This document shows, piece by piece, positions 17,914 to 26,556 of a stretch of 64,000 nt of DNA (within the stretch, counting starts at the first letter, position 1; each line of letters starts with the position of its first letter). The translations under genes and the position numbers were made by a program. Below the pieces are notes generated by a model. The model saw nothing but the letters and a program-made list of their open reading frames with translations, was not told the origin of the DNA and did no database searches. Origin of the DNA: Robertmurraya korlensis NBRC 107688 (GTDB lineage: Bacteria; Bacillota; Bacilli; Bacillales; Cytobacillaceae); NCBI RefSeq assembly GCF_001591645.1, contig NZ_BCVH01000007.1:62001-126000 (forward strand). The letters are read 5' to 3'.

Positions 17914-19146
17914 TTACGCACTAATCTTAACAACTTTACCTTCTTTACGCTTTTTCGCGTATTCAGCAGTTGCTGTATACAGGACGTCAGATGATGAGTT
18001 AAGAGCCGTTTCACAAGAATCCTGTACCACACCGATAATGAAACCTACTGCAACTACCTGCATGGCCACATCATTAGAAACTCCAAATAAGCTACAAGCT
18101 AAAGGAATAAGTAGGAGTGAACCACCAGCAACACCTGATGCACCTGCAGCAGAAACTGCTGATAAAACGCTAAGGATAAGAGCAGTACCAATATCTACTT
18201 GAATACCAAGAGTGTGAACAGCTGCAAGAGTCAGAACAGAAATCGTGATTGCTGCACCTGCCATATTAATGGTTGCACCAAGTGGAATTGAAACAGAATA
18301 TGTGTCCTTATCTAAATCTAGTTTTTCACATAATGTCATGTTTACAGGAATATTTGCCGCTGAACTACGAGTGAAAAAGGCAGTGATTCCACTTTCTTTT
18401 AGGCATTTAAACACTAATGGATATGGATTTGTACGAACATTTACATAAACAATGATTGGATTCACAACAAGAGCAACAAAGAACATACAACCGACTAGAA
18501 CAAGAAGTAATTTTCCATAGTCTAATAAAGCAGATAGTCCGTTTGCTACAATCGCATCGTATACAAGTCCCATGATACCAATTGGTGCTAAGTTTATGAC
18601 CCATTTAACGATTTGAGAGATCGCATTTGAAAAGCTCTCTAGTAAGTTTTTTGTAGAGTCATTAGCACTACGTAAAGCAATTCCAAGAAGGATAGCCCAA
18701 GTAAGAATACCGATATAGTTGGCATTGATTAAAGCATTTACTGGGTTATCAACAATATTAAATAATAATGTTCGTAAAACTTCTACAATTCCACCCGGAG
18801 GTGTAAGGTCCTCAGCCCCTGATGTAAGTGTTAAGCTGACTGGGAAGATAAAGCTTGCTACAACGGCAACAAGTCCGGCTAAAAACGTACTTGCAGCATA
18901 TAATCCTACAATGGATTTCATATTTGTTTGCTGACCACTTCTATGCTTAGAAATGGCATGCATAACCAAGAACAGAACTAACACTGGGGCAACAGCCTTT
19001 AGTGCTCCAACGAATAATGAACCGAAAATAGAGACCCATTTGGTAGCATCAGGAATGGCTAAAGCAAAAATAATCCCCAAAATCATACCAACGAGGATAC
19101 GTTTGACTAAGCTCACTTCGTTCCACTTAAGAAATAGATTTTTCAT
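17914..19146 (-). CDS. sstT: sodium/serine-threonine symporter SstT
   Basis: A 410-residue dicarboxylate/amino acid:cation symporter (DAACS family). Typical of SstT are the N-terminal [18 protein letters not shown], the re-entrant loop region [19 protein letters not shown] and a late [17 protein letters not shown]. It imports serine and threonine with sodium through about eight membrane helices and two hairpins. The start follows GGAGGG by 7 bases. It stands alone, convergent to the pectin cluster behind a strong terminator, and has no visible link to its neighbours. Confidence 0.93.
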   Translation of the reverse strand: MKNLFLKWNEVSLVKRILVGMILGIIFALAIPDATKWVSIFGSLFVGALKAVAPVLVLFLVMHAISKHRSGQQTNMKSIVGLYAASTFLAGLVAVVASFIFPVSLTLTSGAEDLTPPGGIVEVLRTLLFNIVDNPVNALINANYIGILTWAILLGIALRSANDSTKNLLESFSNAISQIVKWVINLAPIGIMGLVYDAIVANGLSALLDYGKLLLVLVGCMFFVALVVNPIIVYVNVRTNPYPLVFKCLKESGITAFFTRSSAANIPVNMTLCEKLDLDKDTYSVSIPLGATINMAGAAITISVLTLAAVHTLGIQVDIGTALILSVLSAVSAAGASGVAGGSLLLIPLACSLFGVSNDVAMQVVAVGFIIGVVQDSCETALNSSSDVLYTATAEYAKKRKEGKVVKISA

Positions 19147-19525
19147 TTGACCCTCCGATTTTATAATTTAATGATAAAGGCAAAGTACAAAGCTATTTTG
19201 CTTTGCTGCGTTAATACCTGTTAGTTTAACACGAATATTATAAATTGTGAAATAAATTATTATATTGAAATATTTGAATTTTCTTTTAGTTAATATAAAT
19301 AGTGAAAACGTAACGATGGGTAAAAATGGTGGAAGTTGCTAAATCAACTACTTTGCGGGTTGACAGAGGATTTTGGATAGAAAAATAAAAAGAAAATGAC
19401 AAGAAGATTAAATGTTCGGAATATTATATAAATGTTATTCTTTTAATAATGTTTATATACGGTGATATAGCATCATCTATTCTCATACAATTTTCTTAGA
19501 ACATTGTTTCTAAGGAGATGAGGGT
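19147..19525. other. 379-bp AT-rich intergenic region, divergent promoters
   Basis: Between sstT (minus) and a hypothetical gene (plus). Very AT-rich, with TATAAT-like tracts but no hexamer pair convincing enough to call. No hairpin with a T-run, no dyad longer than about 7 bp per arm and no conserved coding frame were seen. Confidence 0.5.
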
Positions 19526-19867
19526 ATGAATCATAAAATGCAAAAAGCACTTCTACTCGCTGAAAATATAAAGGGTTTTCTTCTGTATGTTGAGAAGCAT
19601 AAAAATAACTTCATGGTCGATGCGGATAAAATGTATCAAGTAAAACTATTTATTAAGGAATATAAATTCAAAATTATTGCGGATGAACTTCATAGAATCA
19701 ACCAGTTTGAATGGGACGAAAAGTACACGTATTATTTAGTAGATAGCTTCCAAAAAGGACTCACCACTATTGATGAATATGTACAATATAACTACAATGA
19801 TTTATTTATTTTAACAGCAAGGCTATATACATTAAAGAATCTTAGTCAATCTTTTGTTATTCAGTAG
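19526..19867 (+). CDS. hypothetical protein, 113 residues
   Basis: A 113-residue, mainly helical, charged protein rich in Lys and Tyr, with no signal peptide or membrane segment. A TAAGGAGATGAGGGT site precedes the ATG by a normal distance, so it is very likely translated. No family was recognised: there are no metal-binding or catalytic motifs, and the single striking feature is a run of aromatic residues (EWDEKYTYYLVDSF, EYVQYNYNDLF). It lies upstream of, but probably not in an operon with, the serine hydrolase gene, which has its own promoter candidate. Confidence 0.7.
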   Translation: MNHKMQKALLLAENIKGFLLYVEKHKNNFMVDADKMYQVKLFIKEYKFKIIADELHRINQFEWDEKYTYYLVDSFQKGLTTIDEYVQYNYNDLFILTARLYTLKNLSQSFVIQ

Positions 19868-19875
19868 TTTACACA

Positions 19876-19904
19876 TTACCTAAAATTAACAAAAGTACTA
19901 TAAT
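19876..19904 (+). promoter_or_regulatory. sigma-A promoter candidate for the serine hydrolase gene
   Basis: TTACCT, a 17-base spacer and a perfect TATAAT. About 9 bases after the -10 lies TGAAA-CGC-TTTCA (19914-19926), a dyad that looks like a cre box but has a 3-base instead of a 4-base centre. Expression control at the start site is possible. Confidence 0.45.
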
Positions 19905-19955
19905 AGTAGTGTATGAAACGCTTTCAAATAATGGGTAATAAGGAGAGGAACTAAA

Positions 19956-21119
19956 TTGGAATCGAGCCCCCAATTACGTACACTACTAAATAGCTTTGTA
20001 GAAAAAGGTCCTGCCGGTTGTGCCTGTTCAGTCTATCATCAAGGTAGGAAGGTGTTTGAGGATTATATTGGATATGCAAATGTAGAAGCAGAAAAGCCGA
20101 TTGCACCTGATACTATTTATAGAATATATTCCAACACGAAAGTTGTGACCTGTGTCGCGGCACTGATGCTGTATGAGCGAGGTTTGTTTTTGTTGAATGA
20201 CCCGCTTGAAGAGTATCTGCCAGAATTTAAAAACCCTCTCGTTTACAGGAAAAATGATTCGGGAGAAGTATATACCTCTCCTGCTGCTAGTTCAATTAAG
20301 GTGAAAGATCTTTTCACTATGACATCTGGATTAACCTATGAAGGGGATGGTAACGAAACAGAACGTCAAGTAAAAGAGGCTTTAAAGCGTGTCATGCAAA
20401 GTGGAGATACTGATCATTTCGACGTTCGAAGTTTATCTAAAATGTTAGCAGAGATTCCACTAGCTTTTGATCCAGGTACGAAATGGCAATACGGATTCAG
20501 TCATGATGTACTAAGTGCATTAGTGGAGGTTTTATCCGGAAAAACATTCGGACAATTTTTAGAGGATGAAATTTTTGACCCACTAAAAATGAAGGATACA
20601 TTCTTTAAAATTCCAGAAGAAAAAAGAGACCGTCTTTGCAGTCTTTATGATCGAAGTGAAAACGGTATATTAACTGAAAACCAATTAATTGATGGGAATT
20701 ACCAGCCGGGCACCATGTTCGAAAGCGGTGGAGCTGGATTGCTATCAACTCTTGATGATTATAGTCGCTTTGCTCATATGCTCGCAAATGGCGGTGAGCT
20801 TGACGGGGTGAGAGTATTAAGTCGGAAGACGGTTGAACTAATGTCCAGCAACCATTTATCACCTGAGCATTTTTCAGACTTTAACTGGGACTATCTTAAA
20901 GGGTATGGATATGGATTAGGAGTCAGAGTATTAATGAATCCTGCTGAAGCTGGGAGCAATAGCACAATAGGAGAGTTTGGGTGGTCAGGTTTAGCGGGTA
21001 CATGGGTGCTAATTGATCCAAAAGAAAAATTATCTGCCGTATATATGCAGCAAATGTTTCCTAACTTTGAAGCATATCACCAACCACGACTTCGATCAGT
21101 GATTTATGGAGGGTTATAA
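19956..21119 (+). CDS. serine hydrolase of the beta-lactamase class C fold
   Basis: A 387-residue serine hydrolase starting at TTG 8 bases after AAGGAGAGG. The SxxK motif is SNTK at 59-62 with Ser59 as nucleophile, and YGFS in WQYGFSHDVLSALVEV supplies the tyrosine of the second motif. A late FGWSGLAGTW takes the place of the KTG box. This pattern fits the esterase/D-aminopeptidase-like branch of Pfam Beta-lactamase (EstB-type) more than true beta-lactamases. No signal peptide, so it is cytoplasmic. Substrate unknown. Confidence 0.82.
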   Translation: MESSPQLRTLLNSFVEKGPAGCACSVYHQGRKVFEDYIGYANVEAEKPIAPDTIYRIYSNTKVVTCVAALMLYERGLFLLNDPLEEYLPEFKNPLVYRKNDSGEVYTSPAASSIKVKDLFTMTSGLTYEGDGNETERQVKEALKRVMQSGDTDHFDVRSLSKMLAEIPLAFDPGTKWQYGFSHDVLSALVEVLSGKTFGQFLEDEIFDPLKMKDTFFKIPEEKRDRLCSLYDRSENGILTENQLIDGNYQPGTMFESGGAGLLSTLDDYSRFAHMLANGGELDGVRVLSRKTVELMSSNHLSPEHFSDFNWDYLKGYGYGLGVRVLMNPAEAGSNSTIGEFGWSGLAGTWVLIDPKEKLSAVYMQQMFPNFEAYHQPRLRSVIYGGL

Positions 21120-21647
21120 ATAGAAAGTGTTTGGTTAGCCGGAAGTATGTGTTACAATGAAATTCCTTGGCAGGGGCAACTATTATATTATATGAATTTG
21201 TGAGAAGCAGGGGGCTAATTTATAGTTCCTTGCTTTCTTTTTTTCTATCAAGAAATCTGTTGGAAGTTCTTTAAGTCAAATTACTATTAATAGGAGAGTT
21301 TTACGATTCTCTGATTAAAAAGTTTATAAATCATAGCCTCTCCGTAAAAATGACGAAATTGATATTGTTTTTTAGTTTATGGTGTAGGTATTTTTAAAAA
21401 TATCCATCAATTATAATCTAATTACAGATATTTCTGAACATTCTATAATATTTCTTCTCCGCTAATTTTGCCTTGTATTCTATAAAGGTTCTAGGTTATT
21501 TCTATCGGGTGTTTTGAAAGCGGATACAAAATAGCGGAGGTTAACAGATTTAGTGGAGGTGAAAGATTAATTTTATTTTTTTTACTTTCAGGGTAATAGG
21601 AGATTCATTATGTTGCAATTAAACATGATTTAAAAGGGGGACTAAAA
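21120..21647. other. 528-bp leader and intergenic region before the Liv operon
   Basis: Contains a weak terminator-like hairpin for the upstream gene at about 21205-21236 (AAGCAGG/CCTTGCTT then a T-rich run), a TGTAGGTA half-site at 21383-21390 also found at 28951-28958, a TATAAT at 21412-21417, and a long inverted repeat at 21457-21539 listed separately. No open frame longer than a few dozen codons has a ribosome site. Confidence 0.5.
21457..21539 (+). repeat. inverted repeat/possible structured leader upstream of livJ-like gene
   Basis: CTCCGCTAATTTTG at 21457-21470 is complementary, with one bulged base, to CAAAATAGCGGAG at 21527-21539. The pairing can continue inward through TTGTATTC and GGATACAA. 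The result is an approximately 83-nt element about 108 bases before the ATG. It is either a folded RNA leader or a pair of distant protein-binding arms. It matches no riboswitch class I recognise. Confidence 0.5.
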
Positions 21648-22820
21648 ATGAAAAAGCTTTGTAAATCTATTTGTTCGTTTAGTTTAATGTTAATTTTAGT
21701 CATAGCTTTGTCCGCTTGTAACATGGAAACTTCTGGGGGTAATGATAAAAAAGATGGTGACGGTGGTAAAGAGGTTATAAAAATTGGAGCTATATTTGCT
21801 GAAACCGGTCCCGCTTCTACTTTAGGAAAAACTCAGGCGAATTATGTGAAGCTCATCCAGAAGCAATTAGATGAAGCAGGAACAATCAATGGAAAGAAAA
21901 TTGAAATTATTATGCAAGACTATGAAACGGACGATACAAAAGCTGTAATTGCTGCAGACAAGTTAATTTCAGAAGGGGTAGTTGCGGTTGTAGGTGCTAC
22001 TCAAGCTAGTACGTCAATGGCAATATTACCAAAGATTTCCGGTGAGGGAATTCCATTGATGACTGTGGCTCCTGTTAATCCTGAAGCGAAAGATATTTAT
22101 CAAATGGCACCAAGTAACTTAACAAATGCTAGCTTAATAATTAAATTTTTAAAAGAAAATAATATTTCAAAAGTAGCCTGGATTAATGCTCGTGATGGAT
22201 TTGGAGTAGAAGGTCTCCCTTCCTTTGAAAAGGTAGCAAAAGAAAATGACATAAAAATCGTGGCACATGAAGAATTTGATGCAACTGCAACGGATATGAC
22301 GGTTCAATTAACAAATATTCGGAAAAAGAATCCAGAGGCAGTAATCGTTTGGTCAAGAACACCAGGTGCTGGAATTGTAGCTCGTAATTTTAAAGCTCTT
22401 GGGTTTGATATCCCTATGATTCAATCTTCTGCCTCTGCAAATAAAGGATTCTTAGACCAAGTGAAAGATAATAATGAAAATATCTACGTAATTGGAAGTA
22501 AATTAAGTGTTGTTGATCAGTTACCTAATGGAGAACAAAAAGATCGATTAAAAAAGTTCCGTGAAGATTATCGTACAATGTTTAATAGTGATCCTGATAA
22601 TTTTACCGCACATGCAGCGGATGGGTTCCATCTATTAATTGAGGCGATTAAAGCAGGAAATACCACCTCTGAAGATATTCATAATTACTTAAAGACAGAA
22701 GTCAATAAATATTCTGGGTTAACGGGTTCATTCGAATTACAATCCGATTATGTAGGACCTTACGAAGATGGATTTTCAGTTCTTGGTATAGAGAATAATG
22801 AATGGAAGTATTATGAGTAG
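21648..22820 (+). CDS. Liv-type ABC transporter substrate-binding lipoprotein
   Basis: A 390-residue periplasmic-binding-fold type I protein of the LivJ family. The lipobox LSAC (Cys near residue 24) shows it is a lipoprotein. The first strand IKIGAIFAETGPASTLGK and the region VVGATQASTSMAILPKI are typical. An AAAAGGGGG site precedes the ATG. It heads a transporter set of two permeases and two ATPases. Binding proteins of this family carry branched-chain amino acids, but many carry aromatic or aliphatic carboxylates; the downstream beta-oxidation genes favour a carboxylic acid here (inference). Confidence 0.9.
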   Translation: MKKLCKSICSFSLMLILVIALSACNMETSGGNDKKDGDGGKEVIKIGAIFAETGPASTLGKTQANYVKLIQKQLDEAGTINGKKIEIIMQDYETDDTKAVIAADKLISEGVVAVVGATQASTSMAILPKISGEGIPLMTVAPVNPEAKDIYQMAPSNLTNASLIIKFLKENNISKVAWINARDGFGVEGLPSFEKVAKENDIKIVAHEEFDATATDMTVQLTNIRKKNPEAVIVWSRTPGAGIVARNFKALGFDIPMIQSSASANKGFLDQVKDNNENIYVIGSKLSVVDQLPNGEQKDRLKKFREDYRTMFNSDPDNFTAHAADGFHLLIEAIKAGNTTSEDIHNYLKTEVNKYSGLTGSFELQSDYVGPYEDGFSVLGIENNEWKYYE

Positions 22821-22871
22821 AACTAGTTTCAACGTTGTTTTTTGAGTAACTAAACCGTAAGAATAAAAAAG

Positions 22872-22904
22872 ACCAATGGTAGAAACATAGGTTCTGCCAT
22901 TGGT
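22872..22904 (+). other. intercistronic hairpin after the binding-protein gene
   Basis: ACCAATGGTAGAAAC pairs with GTTCTGCCATTGGT around a short loop. No T-run follows. It probably protects the binding-protein message or partly attenuates transcription into the permease genes. Confidence 0.65.
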
Positions 22905-22924
22905 ATTAAGAAAGGAGTACCTCC

Positions 22925-23797
22925 ATGGAATTACTAATGCAATATATCGTAACCGGGCTAACAGTTGGAAGTATCTATGCTTTACTAGCCATCGGTTTTG
23001 TGACTGTCTATAACATTACCGGAATATTAAACTTTGCCCAGGGTGAATTTGCGATGATTGGTGCGCTGACTTGTATTACTTTTGTGAATGCAGGGCTACC
23101 CATGTATGCATCTATTATCTTTGCTATCCTTATCTCAGCTACCATAGGGTTAATAGTGGAACGTACGGCTATTCTTCATGCTAGAAATACATCAGTCATT
23201 ATCTTAATCATTATTACAATAGGGGTTTCCACCTTCTTAAAGGGGATGGGATTAATTATATGGGGTACCAATCCGAAGCAACTTACTCCCTTAATTAAAA
23301 TGGAACCTATTCATTTTATGGGTGCTGTTATTAACCCTCAAAGTATTTTTATTTTCATCGTTTTATTGATCCTGTTAGCTGTACTATACGTATTCTTTGA
23401 AAAAACCTATATCGGTTCCGCATTACGAGCTTGTGAAAAGAATCCACGTGCAGCGAAACTTATGGGGATAAATCCAAGTACTATGTCAGCCTTGGCTTTT
23501 ACTTTGGCAGCCGCATTAGGGGCTATTGCTGGTATTTTGATTACCCCTATTACTGACGCAACGTATGAAATGGGGTTTCTAATTGGTGTCAAAGGGTTTG
23601 TTGGGATGGTCATTGGTGGAATGCATAGTATCCCAGGGGCTGTAGCAGGTGCGTTACTTGTCGGTTTGTTGGAAACCTTTTCTGGAGGTTTTATCTCCAC
23701 GTTTTATAGTGATGCGATAACATTTCTCGTACTGATCCTTGTTTTATTTTTTAAACCAAATGGAATATTTGCAAGAGCCTCAGGTGAGAGAGTTTAG
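22925..23797 (+). CDS. Liv-type ABC transporter permease (LivH family)
   Basis: A 290-residue permease with about eight hydrophobic helices. The LivH-type start GLTVGSIYALLAIGFVTVYN and FAQGEFAMIGA are clear, as is the cytoplasmic ATPase-contact stretch ALRACEKNPRAAKLMGIN. It pairs with the LivM-type permease that begins 16 bp downstream. AAAGGAG stands before the ATG. Substrate follows the binding protein and is unknown. Confidence 0.92.
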   Translation: MELLMQYIVTGLTVGSIYALLAIGFVTVYNITGILNFAQGEFAMIGALTCITFVNAGLPMYASIIFAILISATIGLIVERTAILHARNTSVIILIIITIGVSTFLKGMGLIIWGTNPKQLTPLIKMEPIHFMGAVINPQSIFIFIVLLILLAVLYVFFEKTYIGSALRACEKNPRAAKLMGINPSTMSALAFTLAAALGAIAGILITPITDATYEMGFLIGVKGFVGMVIGGMHSIPGAVAGALLVGLLETFSGGFISTFYSDAITFLVLILVLFFKPNGIFARASGERV

Positions 23798-23812
23798 TAG
23801 GGGGGAATATAG

Positions 23813-24850
23813 ATGTCGAAGCTGGAAAAAGTCTTATATGGAAATCGATTGAAACCTTTCCTATTTTTAGTGGGACTTATTTTGATGTTACCTTTCGTTG
23901 TAAAATCTTCGTATATTTTTACCATTTTAATATTAATAGGAATCTATTCAATCGTTACTCTAGGTTTATGTCTGTTAATTGGCTATGCAGGACAAATATC
24001 CCTCGGGCATGCAGCCTTCTTTGGAATAGGAGCTTACACGTCGGGTGTTTTAACTACTAGTTTTCAGCTTTCTCCCTGGTTAGCACTTGTTATAGGAATG
24101 GTTACTACTTTTTTTATCGCTTATCTAATTGGGATACCAATTTTAAAATTGAAAGGTCATTTTTTAGCTCTTGCAACACTTGGAATAAACATCATATTTT
24201 ATATTTTAATTTTAGGTCTGAATCAGTTGACAGGCGGGGCCGCTGGTTTAATAGGGATACCGTCATTGTCTTTATTTGGATTACCGCTTACAGATAAATT
24301 ATTTTTCTACTTTTTTGTTTGGACGGCTGCTTTACTTGTTCTATTATTATCATTAAATATCGTCCGCTCACATGTAGGTAGAGTGTTAAGAAGTATTCAT
24401 GACAGTGAAATAGCAACAGAGACACTTGGAGTGAAAGTGGAGAATTATAAAGTTGCTATTTTTGCATTAAGTGCTGCTTTTGCATCGCTAGCAGGAAGTA
24501 TGTATGCTCACTATATTACCTTTGTTGCTCCACCTACATTTTATATAACAAAATCAATCTTGTTTTTAATTATGGTAATGGTTGGAGGGGCAGGCTCCGT
24601 TTGGGGTGCGATTCTAGGAACTACAGTTATTATGTTTTTGAATGAGATCATTCGCTTTGTAGGACACACTTATTTTGGCATTAGTGGAGAAGTGGAGATT
24701 GTTGTCTACGGATTAATTATAATTTTGATTATGATGTTTTTACCAAAAGGGCTGATGCATGTTATTTCGAAACCGATTCAAAAGCTTAAGCAAAAAAAGA
24801 AAGTAAAAATAAAGTCTCATAAAGATATGATTTCTCAAAAAGGAGTTTAA
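23813..24850 (+). CDS. Liv-type ABC transporter permease (LivM family)
   Basis: A 345-residue LivM-type permease: GYAGQISLGHAAFFGIGAYT is the family signature near residues 58-77, and the contact loop is VLRSIHDSEIATETLGV. It carries about nine hydrophobic helices and a basic C-terminal tail rich in lysine. A GGGGGGAA-type site precedes the ATG. The ATPase gene follows by 6 bp. Confidence 0.92.
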   Translation: MSKLEKVLYGNRLKPFLFLVGLILMLPFVVKSSYIFTILILIGIYSIVTLGLCLLIGYAGQISLGHAAFFGIGAYTSGVLTTSFQLSPWLALVIGMVTTFFIAYLIGIPILKLKGHFLALATLGINIIFYILILGLNQLTGGAAGLIGIPSLSLFGLPLTDKLFFYFFVWTAALLVLLLSLNIVRSHVGRVLRSIHDSEIATETLGVKVENYKVAIFALSAAFASLAGSMYAHYITFVAPPTFYITKSILFLIMVMVGGAGSVWGAILGTTVIMFLNEIIRFVGHTYFGISGEVEIVVYGLIIILIMMFLPKGLMHVISKPIQKLKQKKKVKIKSHKDMISQKGV

Positions 24851-24856
24851 TAGGTC

Positions 24857-25624
24857 ATGTCAAAACTACTTGAAGTAAGGGGATTAACAAAACAATTTGG
24901 TGGAGTTACAGCGGTCTCTGAAATCAGTTTTGATGTAGGAGCTGGAGAAATCGTAGCAGTCATTGGACCAAACGGTGCAGGAAAAACAACTTTATTTAAT
25001 ATGATTTCTTGTTTTCTTTCTCCAACAAATGGAGAAGCATACTTCAAAGGAAATAAATTGACAGGACAAAAGATTCCTCAACTAGCTCACTTAGGGATAG
25101 CAAGGACATTCCAGAATTTACAAATATTTCACAATTTGACTGTCCTTGAAAATGTAATGATGGGTGCTCATGTCAAGTTGAAAACCAATGTGGTGAATGC
25201 TGCCTTCCGACTCCCAAGGATTTTAAAGGATGAAAGAATTGCCTATGACCTAGCATTAGATGCGATTCATTTAGTTGGCTTAGAAGAATTAATGTTCGAA
25301 CAGGCAGGCCAGTTATCATATGGTCTCCAAAAGCAGTTGGAGTTTGCAAGAGCGATTGTTTATAAACCAGATTTCATTATGTTAGATGAACCAATGGCAG
25401 GTTTGAATGATTACGAAACCAATCGAATGGCAGGTTATATTAAGAAGTTAAAATCAGAAGGTATTTCCTTTTTATTTGTTGAACATAAGATGGCGACGGT
25501 GATGGAGCTTGCTGATCGGATAATCGTCCTTGACTTTGGAAAGAAGATTGCGGAAGGAACTCCTGACGAAATACAACAAAATGCAAAGGTAATTGCTGCC
25601 TATCTAGGAGAGGAGGTTGTTTAA
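24857..25624 (+). CDS. Liv-type ABC transporter ATPase (LivG family)
   Basis: A 255-residue ATPase with Walker A GPNGAGKTT near 37-45, the Liv-specific GIARTFQNLQIFHNLTV, a signature in QLSYGLQKQLEFARAI (the usual LSGGQ is LSYGL), Walker B FIMLDEPMAGLN and the His switch VEHKM. The change in the signature motif is common in LivG relatives. Its last base overlaps the start of the second ATPase gene (TTTAATG), so the two are translationally coupled. Confidence 0.92.
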   Translation: MSKLLEVRGLTKQFGGVTAVSEISFDVGAGEIVAVIGPNGAGKTTLFNMISCFLSPTNGEAYFKGNKLTGQKIPQLAHLGIARTFQNLQIFHNLTVLENVMMGAHVKLKTNVVNAAFRLPRILKDERIAYDLALDAIHLVGLEELMFEQAGQLSYGLQKQLEFARAIVYKPDFIMLDEPMAGLNDYETNRMAGYIKKLKSEGISFLFVEHKMATVMELADRIIVLDFGKKIAEGTPDEIQQNAKVIAAYLGEEVV

Positions 25625-26352
25625 TGCTGAAGGTTGATGGCGTAAGTACCCATATTGGAAAAATCAAAATACTTCATGAGATCTATTTCCAGGTGGAAAA
25701 AGGACAAATTGTCTCAATCATCGGTGCAAACGGTGCTGGGAAAAGTACACTGTTAAATACGCTTGCTGGACTTTATCGGCCAACATCTGGAACGATTACT
25801 CTTGAAAATGATGTTATAAGCGGCTATCCAGCTAATAAGGTAGTTGAAAAAGGCTTGAGTCTCGTCCCGGAAGGCAGACAAATCTTTTCTAACCTTACTG
25901 TAAAGGAAAATTTATTACTTGGAATGTTTTCAAAATATTATAAGGAGAAGAAGCTAGCAGAAGAAAATTTAACGAAAATACTTGATATGTTCCCTAGTTT
26001 AAAGAAACATTTAAAAAACCTAGGTGGAAATTTAAGTGGTGGGGAACAGCAAATGTTAGCCATTGGAAGAGGATTGATGTCAAATCCAAAAATCATTCTT
26101 CTAGATGAACCTTCCATGGGTCTTGCGCCGAAAATAGTATATGAAATACTAGATACATTAATGATAATTAAAGAGGATTTAGGAACAATGGTCATATTAG
26201 TAGAACAAAATGTGAAAGCTGCACTTAAAGTGTGTGACCAAGCCTATGTCATTGATCAGGGAAGAATAATTATAAATGGAACAAGAGACGAAATTAGCTC
26301 TAATCCTCAGGTTATCTCAGCTTATCTAGGCATTAAGTCAGCGGGAGCATAA
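25624..26352 (+). CDS. Liv-type ABC transporter ATPase (LivF family)
   Basis: A 242-residue ATPase with Walker A GANGAGKST, the LivF stretch LVPEGRQIFSNLTVKENLLLG, signature LSGGEQQMLAIGRGL, Walker B IILLDEPSMGL and VEQNVKAAL for the switch region. It completes the importer. A weak hairpin with a TTTTA end at 26405-26432 follows. Confidence 0.92.
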   Translation: MLKVDGVSTHIGKIKILHEIYFQVEKGQIVSIIGANGAGKSTLLNTLAGLYRPTSGTITLENDVISGYPANKVVEKGLSLVPEGRQIFSNLTVKENLLLGMFSKYYKEKKLAEENLTKILDMFPSLKKHLKNLGGNLSGGEQQMLAIGRGLMSNPKIILLDEPSMGLAPKIVYEILDTLMIIKEDLGTMVILVEQNVKAALKVCDQAYVIDQGRIIINGTRDEISSNPQVISAYLGIKSAGA

Positions 26353-26404
26353 GGTAAACGGCAAATAAAAGAATAAATTGATAGATAGAAAAGTTTCAGC
26401 TATT

Positions 26405-26434
26405 AATCCCTAAGAGTAATCTATGGGATTTTAC
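26405..26434 (+). terminator. weak terminator candidate after the Liv operon
   Basis: AATCCC and GGGATT pair around a 14-base loop, then TTTACTGTTTA. Short stem and poor T-run, so termination may be partial. Confidence 0.35.
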
Positions 26435-26556
26435 TGTTTACTAAAAAAGGAGTATAGTATGTTTAGTTGGTAAATTTTGAATATTCACTCTCTTCAAAAA
26501 ATCAACAGTTTCTTTTAAAATGAAAAGTAGAAATTTTAAAACGAGGGGAATGAGCT

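Noticed and set aside
19914-19926. TGAAACGCTTTCA as a cre box
   Set aside because: The arms fit but the centre is 3 bases, one shorter than the CcpA consensus, so it is not called a cre site; mentioned only with the promoter.
19956-21119. True antibiotic beta-lactamase
   Set aside because: No signal peptide and the third motif is not KTG; the esterase-like branch fits better.
21160-21180. Sigma-54 promoter upstream of the Liv operon (CCTTGGCAGGGGCAACT)
   Set aside because: The -24-like TTGGCA is present but there is no TTGC at the required spacing.
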